DNA from: Distichodus sexfasciatus | Lineage: Eukaryota; Chordata; Actinopteri; Characiformes; Distichodontidae | Length of the DNA: 64,000 nucleotides | Assembly (NCBI GenBank): GCA_032718565.1 | Contig: JAVGVS010000309.1 | Coordinates: 197,501 to 261,500 of the forward strand | Direction: 5' to 3' | Shown here: positions 58,215-64,000 of the stretch, piece after piece | Layout: each line of letters starts with the position of its first letter | Position numbering within the stretch: the first letter of the stretch is position 1 | The notes under the pieces: generated by a model | What the model was told of the DNA's origin: nothing | Seen by the model: only the letters and a program-made list of their open reading frames with translations | The model's database searches: none | Program-made: the position numbers and the translations under genes

Positions 58215-59331
58215 TCCACATCACCCCACTCACCAAACCATCATAAAGACTATGATGTTCGTTTGCATCACCCTGGACCAGAGAGGGTATTCGCGGAGCC
58301 TAGGAGGAAATACTGCGTATTAAGAGGACGAGCAGCTGTCAGACATCATCAGTGCACAGAATGCCAGAAATGGCGGGCCAAACCACATCCCCCCAGGATG
58401 GCAGACCTCCCGCCTGCCAGGTTGAGACTTCACCAACCAGCTTTCTATTCAACAGGAATAGATTGCTTCGGTCCCTATCTCATAAAGGTGGGACGCAGAA
58501 ATGAGAAACGTTGGGGGATCATCTTCAAGTGTATGACCAATTCGCAGTGCATATTGGATCTCCTCACAAGTGGCGGACAGCGATTCATCTGATGGCCCTT
58601 CGTCGTTTCATTGCTCGTCGAGGGAAGCCCTTCGAAATTCTATCAGATCAGGGAACAAATTTCAAAGGTGGAGAAAGGGAACTTCGAGATGCCTACACTG
58701 CTCTTCAGCCTGAGCTCCAAGCCAACCTCGCAAGCCAGCAAATCAAATTTGCATTCAATCCACCTAATGCCCCACATTTCGGTGGATGCTGGGAACGGGA
58801 AATTCGGTCCCTCAAAACAGCCCTGCATGTGACCCTTGGAGCACAAGCGGTCACTGAGGAAGTGTTGCGGACTGTTCTCATTGAAATTGAAGGGATCCTC
58901 AATGCCAAACCCTTGGACACATCTTCAGACATCGCTGACCCAGACCCAGTTACACCCAACATCCTGTTGATGGGGCGGCGGGATGCCTCGCTTCCGCAAG
59001 TGTCATATCAAGATTCTGAACTTCTGAGTCGGCGTAGATGGAGGCACAGTCAGCTGTTAGCGATCACTTTTGGAAGCAATTCATCCGTAACTACCTACCT
59101 AGCCTTCAGACCAGACAAAAATGGATGTCAGAAACAGACAACCTACAGACAGGGGAAACTGTTATGATTGTCGATTCACAGCTACCTCGTGCACTTTGGC
59201 CTGTTGGAAAGATTCTTCAAGTTTTCCCTGGGAAAGATAACCGAGTCAGATCGGCTGAGATCCAAGTGCAGGACAGAACCTACTTAAGGCCAGTGACCAA
59301 AATCATCAGCCTACCCTCTTTGCCTGAATGA
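58215..59331 (+). pseudogene. BEL/Pao integrase and C-terminal domain (broken)
   Basis: Starts with the HHCC zinc region (HHQCTECQKW near 58345), then the core with GIDCFGP (first Asp), LSDQGTNF (second Asp) and the Glu in GGCWEREI. Frame changes occur near 58540 and 59080. The last 97 codons (59038-59331) match the DUF5641-type tail (LPRALWPVGKI, RPVTKI). The polypurine tract and right LTR follow within 65 bp. Confidence 0.8.
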
Positions 59332-59379
59332 TATTCAAATAATGAATTAGGCCTTTTCTTGTTGTTCAAATTCATCATG

Positions 59380-59395
59380 TGAATTTGGGGGCGGC
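59380..59395 (+). other. polypurine tract of the BEL/Pao element
   Basis: The bases before the right LTR read GTGAATTTGGGGGCGGC, a short purine-rich stretch in the position of the plus-strand primer. Confidence 0.55.
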
Positions 59396-60208
59396 TGTAA
59401 GAAAGGCCACCCCTCGAAAGTGAACTAGTCCAAACCCTCCCGCCTGTATTCGTGACTTGGACTGTTCCAAAAAACTTTCTGCGGTGTGGAAAACAAGACT
59501 TTATTGAGGATGGATGTATGGACGTGTTTATAGTCAATAGTGATAAGTTAAAGTAGTTAGAAGTGCACCCGTTTAAGGATTGTGGATATATAAAAAACTA
59601 ATCGTAAGTGCATTTACATATTTCGTGTGTGATAAGTTCATGAGAGAGATGAATGACCGCTAAAGCGGCATTCCGCCTAAATGTTTACGTTCTTATCATA
59701 CTAGCATGTTATCCTGTGGTCAAAATGTTACGATTCTCCTTGTTATTTGTTTGTTTAAGTATTTAATGTCATATTATGGCCAGGCTTTACGTAGACTCGA
59801 AACGGACCTCAGGGAACATGTCTGGGCTTGTTTACATGCCCAGTTAGACACGTGCGCTAGGCACGTGAGCTACGCAGATTGCGGTAGTGCATTCATTGTA
59901 TGGAACGTCAATTCGTTTTGTATTTATATTATTTTTATATTGTCTACTTCATGTTAAGTTCTCTAATATAGCATTTATTTATACTGTTACTTCTGAATAT
60001 TCAAGTACTGCTGTAAAGATCTGTTATTGTATATTTATTTATTCATTTATTTATATTTGTATACTGTTTTATATTTACAGAACCACACACATCTTTGCAC
60101 AATAAATCACCCTAAAGCACGCCTTGTGAGACTTAATGTTCTTAATCGACATCCCAGCCGCTCAATGAACGAACCTGAGTTAGACAAGAATAGTGAGCTG
60201 TTTTTTCA
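59396..60208 (+). repeat. right (3') LTR of the BEL/Pao element
   Basis: Begins TGTAAGAAAGGCCACCCC and ends GCTGTTTTTTCA, 813 bp against 820 bp on the left. AATAAA is at 60101-60106. Two apparent open frames inside both LTRs (for example 59887-60105) read only low-complexity AT-rich sequence and are not genes. Confidence 0.88.
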
Positions 60209-60213
60209 AGATA
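60209..60213 (+). repeat. right copy of 5-bp target site duplication (AGATA)
   Basis: Follows the terminal CA of the right LTR and continues into GATAGATAGATAGATGG, the remainder of the interrupted microsatellite. Confidence 0.7.
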
Positions 60214-60229
60214 GATAGATAGATAGATG

Positions 60230-60631
60230 GGTGTCATGGGCGGGTACGTGGTAAGGTCATGGTGACTGTAGTAGCTACAGGAATTAGAGTGGCTGCGTAA
60301 CGGGTGTTGGGGGTCTGAATGCCATCACACTCGGCCCGGCCAACCTGCTCTGAATAAATATCACAGCGGCCATGCCAGAAAGATAATGAATCCTGTCTGC
60401 CCTCCCTCCCTTAGCCTAATTAAACCTGACCCACTTATGTTTTAGGAATGCCTGAGTAAACATGGGAGCGGAAGCGAGGTGATGAGACAGAACAGGTGGG
60501 GGAAAAGGAGTTAAGCAAAATGGTGACACAGAACCAGAACCAAAGGATTTAATGCAGAAAGCTACATTTGCTATTGAAGTGTCCCTCCCGTTTCTCTATT
60601 CCTACTCTTACTGTGCATCTTTATCACTAGC
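60230..60631. promoter_or_regulatory. candidate conserved non-coding block
   Basis: Just beyond the BEL/Pao right flank: unique sequence with GAATAAATATCACAGCGGCC, CCTTAGCCTAATTAAACC, GACCCACTTATG. It looks single-copy. No coding frame. Confidence 0.35.
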
Positions 60632-61338
60632 CAAGTTTCCATCCAGTTTTTATGACAAGCTTTATTATCGCATAAACAGAATATGCAAGTAAAAAAATGT
60701 GCTTAAATTTGCTGCCCCAGCCTGTTTCCATCCAACTGGCTTTTTATCGATAATGGTGTGCGTGATGACGCTTATCCCCCAAAACCAACTGTCAAAGAGG
60801 TTTGTGTATCGTGAAAAAAATCTGCCTCGAGCCGCTTTCATATAATTTTGTGTATGTCGCGAATTATCTACCTTTTTGTTTTCTACGTGACGCCCGCTAA
60901 ACAAAGAAACAAAGTGATGGAGAGATTATTCAGACAAAGCTTTTTTTTAATTTTACAGCTTACTGTTATTTCAGTTTCACAAATAATTGGAATTGTACAA
61001 AATATCCGAAGACGACAGCAGAATGAAGCAGTTGCTTGTCTGATAGCCCCTAGAGTCAAGAAAAGTCCTCAGCTGCATTTAACCCACGGATGAAAAATAA
61101 ACAGACACATTTATTTGGCGTTAAAGCCTTTATATTTCCTCGGCTAAAAAGTGTTTCCAAAGTAGTTTTTACACATTCAAAGCATCATATAGAAGAAGGC
61201 TAGTTAAACGGAAAAATATTATGTCGACATTTACAAAATTTTATCGATAATTAGCATTTTTAATTGGGCCATATCGCAAAAAATTTGAAGCGCCTAAATA
61301 TTTTTTCGCAAAACTCTTAGATGGAAACCCGTACTGTC
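60632..61338. mobile_element. possible short TIR DNA transposon
   Basis: The left end reads AAGTTTCCATCCAGTTTTTATG and the right end, reversed, GGGTTTCCATCTAAGAGTTTTG. Both are followed inward by TTATCGCATAA / TTTTTGCGATAT-type sequence. A second inner TGTTTCCATCCAACTGGC lies at 60724. Such ends resemble short Harbinger-like elements of fishes. No transposase can be read, and no target duplication was settled. Confidence 0.4.
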
Positions 61339-62085
61339 TGGTTTTTTTTCTTACTTTCCTTCTTCTTCTTTTCTTCTTTCTTTTTTTTTCTTTCTTTCCT
61401 CTGTAACTCAGTCTGTCTCACTCTCTCTCTCTCTTTCCAGCTCCATTTTTTTTTGCTTATTGTAAGTTTTACCATGAATCTACTGTAAATGTATCTGTCT
61501 GGTTGGTTGTGTGTTCTTTTCTTTCTTTCTCCTTTTTCTGCTACCCTGCCTCTTCTTACTCAGGTTGTTTTCCACCCTCTTCTTTTCTGTTCCATAATTT
61601 TCTTGCTTTTCATTCTTTTCTGGCTTCTTTTCACTCACTGTCAATCTGTATTTTGTTTGCCTTTCTGTCTTTTGTCTTCCACTCTTTTTGTCTTTCGTCG
61701 TTTTTTTTTCTTTCTTCAACATTCTGTCACTCAGTTTGTTTTATTTCTATTTTCATTGTCTACTTTCTTTTTCTTTTTGCAATTTCCTCGTTTCTTGATG
61801 GACCTTTTGATCAGCATCTTTCTATCTCTAACAGTGTATTGCTTCTCTCTGCTTTTTCTCCTCCACTCTTACTCTTTTTTTCTTTTTGGTACTCTAGTGC
61901 TGGTACTTGTCTTTTTTTTACTCTTTCTTTCTCTTTAGTCTTTTTGTACTCTCTGCTGTTTGGTTTACTATTGTCTGTCAGTCTTTTTTAATCTCTCCTC
62001 TTCTCTGTCTCAACAACATTCTGTTAATTTTGTTTACTTTCTCTCACTTTCTCTTCTCTCTCTCTGCTCTTTTCTCTGTTGGACC
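61330..62085. repeat. 750-bp polypyrimidine-rich domain
   Basis: Long T/C-rich sequence (TTTCTTTCTT, CTCTTCTC words). The plus-strand open frames of 149 and 162 codons are Phe/Leu/Ser-rich by composition and are not genes. Confidence 0.8.
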
Positions 62086-62610
62086 AGGACTTCATGAAAA
62101 GTGTCATAATTGTATAATAATATGCTTCTGAGTCTAATAAAGCATTTAGTTAGAGCTATTAGAACTTTATGATAGTTTTTTATTATTTATTTTTTATGTC
62201 CTGCACATCACAGCTCTTATTGCTACTACATTTTCACTCCACAGCCACAAGCCTGTTATTACATTACTGTTCGTGTTATCTGGCTTCACGACCATCATAA
62301 GGCAAGTCAGAATTTCCACTAATCTCTCTTTTTTTTAGTCTTTTTTTGTCCAGAAGCATATGTCTGCTGTGGAACAAGGGAAAGGCTAATTATAGACGTG
62401 TAAGGGAGCGAGATAAACGGTCAGGGCTGATTGCGTTGTGGCGCTGAAAGAGCTGGCACTGACAATCAAGCAGGTAATGACAGCTTTATCTGCCCCCAGT
62501 GTGTCTGCTAAAGCGGAAAAAGACTGTAATTATGAAAGTGATGCTGGTTCGACACGGAAGAGCACAGGATGACTTTCTTCTTGCTTTCTGTCTGTGCCCT
62601 GACACCAGTC
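62086..62610. promoter_or_regulatory. candidate conserved non-coding block at 62380-62560
   Basis: AAAGGCTAATTATAGACG, GAGATAAACGGTC, GACAATCAAGCAGG, GGTAATGACAGCTTTATC and ACTGTAATTATGAAAG occur within 180 bp of unique DNA. Confidence 0.45.
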
Positions 62611-62705
62611 TTAGCAGCATAATGGTTAGGGAGTTTGCCTCATGATCAGAGTGTCTGAGATACTCATGAGCAAGATACTGTCTCCAAGCACTGCTCCATG
62701 ATATC
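62611..62705 (+). repeat. SINE-like repeat, copy 5 (truncated)
   Basis: Head region only: AGCATAATGGTTAGGGAGTTTGCC, CATGATCAGAG, ATACTCATGAGCAAGATACTG. It stops near AGCACTGCTCC. This may be the 5' part of a copy interrupted by the GT repeat that follows. Confidence 0.6.
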
Positions 62706-62867
62706 TGCAGCCAGAAATTGTGACCACTACGGATACATTACAAAAAAATGTGTGTACATGAGTGTGTGTGTGTGTGTATGTGTGTGTGTGAGAGTTGGTT
62801 TTTCAGGTGACTGTGAGAATTGGGCTCCTCAATTTGATAAGAAAACCCACTATTTGGTAGTTGATAC

Positions 62868-63075
62868 CAGCCGGTAGTGTAACGGGTGGATCATTTGCCC
62901 TGTTATTGGAAAGTTGCTGGATCAGTAAAGGTACCGCTGAGGTACTCATGAACAAGGCACCAGGCACTGATCCCCAGGCGCTGCCCACTGCTCCTTCACG
63001 GATGGGTCAAATGCAGAGGTCATATTTCGTAGTGGTAAACTTTGTGCAGTCTCAGTGTGTCATTCACAACAAATA
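62868..63075 (+). repeat. SINE-like repeat, copy 6
   Basis: Nearly complete copy: head around GTAGTGTAACGGGTGGATC, GGATCAGTAAAGGTACCGCTG, CCTTCACGGATGGGTCAAATG, and the GTGTCATTCACAACAAATAAG tail. Close to copy 5 and in the same orientation. Confidence 0.72.
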
Positions 63076-64000
63076 AGTTGACTGTACAGTCCAGACTCAT
63101 CACATGGCCAGCAAAAGCCACAATTTTTTGTGAGGGCGTTTTAATTCAAGTACAGTCACTAACTACAGTTTCCCGCCCTCTTAGGGACTGTCTCTTTTTG
63201 CAGCATGTTAGTGTTAGCCTTTGCAACATTGTGAAGGAGAGAGAGAGAGAGAGAAGCGAAATGCTCAGGGGGAGGTAGAGATTGAGAGTTAGTGAGAAAG
63301 AGAAATAATTAAGAGCTTACTGAAGGGAGGAGCCAATGAAGTTGAAGGTCAGGGAGGCAGGCAGGCTTCCATTAGCCGTGTCTCTGTTTACTCGGCGCGA
63401 GGCCTCACTGGGGATTTGGTGGCATATGCTGGTGCCCCCGGCGAGCCGAGATTTATGGCCCACTTAGGTGGAGGGGGAGGCGGTAGTTTGGGGGTAGGCT
63501 GGGGTTGTGTCCTGGGCAGTGCTCCGGGGCCAGATGATTTCATCAAACCTAATTTCCTCTCGAGCCTATTTACTCTCACACACTGCCGAACACATAGGGA
63601 CCACCTGACCTCCCCAAAATCTTTCACTTGCAGAATTCGCTGGGTGGCGTGTGTGAGAATATGTGTGTGTGAGAGAGAGTGACGCCAGTTAAAGAGATTT
63701 TGTGCAGTTTCTGGATTCAGTTGCTGGTGAGAATTTACTGGGTTAGAAATACTGAAAGTGGGAATTTAAAAGAAGTGGGAGAAAAAGAGCCGGGCAAAAC
63801 AGTAGGAAGTGAGAAATGAGAGAGTGATAATATTATGAAGGCAAAGACAAAGACAGAAAAGAGTCAGACAGAAAGTGTGAAAGAAAAAGAGAAGAGAAAG
63901 AAAAAAAAGTAGAAAGACAGAAAAAATTGGGGAAAGAAAGAGTAAGAAACAAGAGAGTGAGGTAGTGAGCGTTTGTGTGAGGGAAGGAGAGGGAGAGCTT
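63076..64000. other. non-coding right edge
   Basis: 63300-63660 is GC-richer and single-copy-looking (TTCCATTAGCCG, CGGCGCGAGGCC, GAGATTTATGGCCCAC). The two antisense open frames there (88 and 79 codons) are Gly/Pro-rich by composition. 63780-64000 is purine-rich low-complexity. Confidence 0.4.

Larger units (their letters stand above)
52792..60208 (+). mobile_element. BEL/Pao-type LTR retrotransposon, full-length but defective
   Basis: A 7.4-kb element with two matching LTRs (both TG..CA), a primer-binding site directly after the left LTR, a polypurine tract before the right LTR and 5-bp AGATA flanks. The order gag, aspartic protease, reverse transcriptase, RNase H, integrase, with a YVDN reverse transcriptase active-site box and a C-terminal integrase domain of the DUF5641 kind, is the BEL/Pao arrangement. 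Four in-frame stops (53951, 54580, 56946, 58212) and frame changes near 54240, 56620, 58540 and 59080 break the coding region, so it cannot make its own polyprotein. No envelope-like ORF is seen. It is inserted in a GATA microsatellite. Confidence 0.9.

Noticed and set aside
61489..61991. Two overlapping frames of 149 and 162 codons
   Set aside because: Phe/Leu/Ser-only composition from a polypyrimidine tract; no domain, no splice signals.
63388..63682. Overlapping Gly/Pro-rich frames on both strands
   Set aside because: GC-rich local composition leaves both strands open; no recognisable domain.

Overview
This looks like a teleost fish nuclear genome. The evidence is one spliced Iroquois-class homeobox gene, dense CA/GT, GATA and AAT microsatellites, several copies of a tRNA-headed SINE-like repeat, and a decayed BEL/Pao LTR retrotransposon. 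Only one host protein-coding gene can be supported. It is a complete irx6-type gene on the minus strand (start codon at 15377, stop ending at 11712). Six coding exons join in frame with GT..AG introns into 1503 nt, or 500 residues plus stop. By lineage it is probably the teleost irx6a gene, but a paralogue suffix cannot be fixed from sequence alone.

Layout. 1-11,700 is the 3' flank: AT-rich non-coding DNA with one SINE-like repeat, copies of a repeat carrying CCTAACCC-type tracts, and several unique-looking blocks that could be conserved non-coding elements. 11,712-15,377 is irx6. 15,378-about 16,640 holds the presumed leader, a TATA-like box, a full CRE palindrome and a unique upstream block rich in homeodomain-type sites. 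From about 16,600 to 64,000 there is no host exon I can support. In mammals the cluster order is IRX3-IRX5-IRX6-MMP2 with IRX5 and IRX6 in the same direction, so this is likely part of the regulatory gene desert between irx6 and irx5. irx5 would lie beyond the right edge and mmp2 beyond the left edge (inference from known synteny).

Mobile DNA. A BEL/Pao element (52,792-60,208, plus strand) has two LTRs of about 815 bp, a tRNA-Tyr primer-binding site, a polypurine tract and an AGATA target duplication inside a GATA microsatellite. Its gag-pol region is broken by four in-frame stops and about four frameshifts. There is also a heavily decayed Ty3/gypsy reverse transcriptase remnant (46,540-47,260), a possible solo LTR (33,395-33,789), a possible short TIR element (60,632-61,338), a non-coding pair of direct repeats (41,362-42,244), six copies of one SINE family, and tails of other fish repeats.

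I found no operon, CRISPR array, toxin, defence system or clearly novel molecular system. The items most worth a second look are the 3' terminal coding exon of irx6, its leader, the unique blocks in the desert, an 11-bp inverted repeat of homeodomain-type sites at 45,236-45,269, and the clean BEL insertion into a GATA array. Conserved-element calls rest on base composition and motif content only; no alignment could be run.
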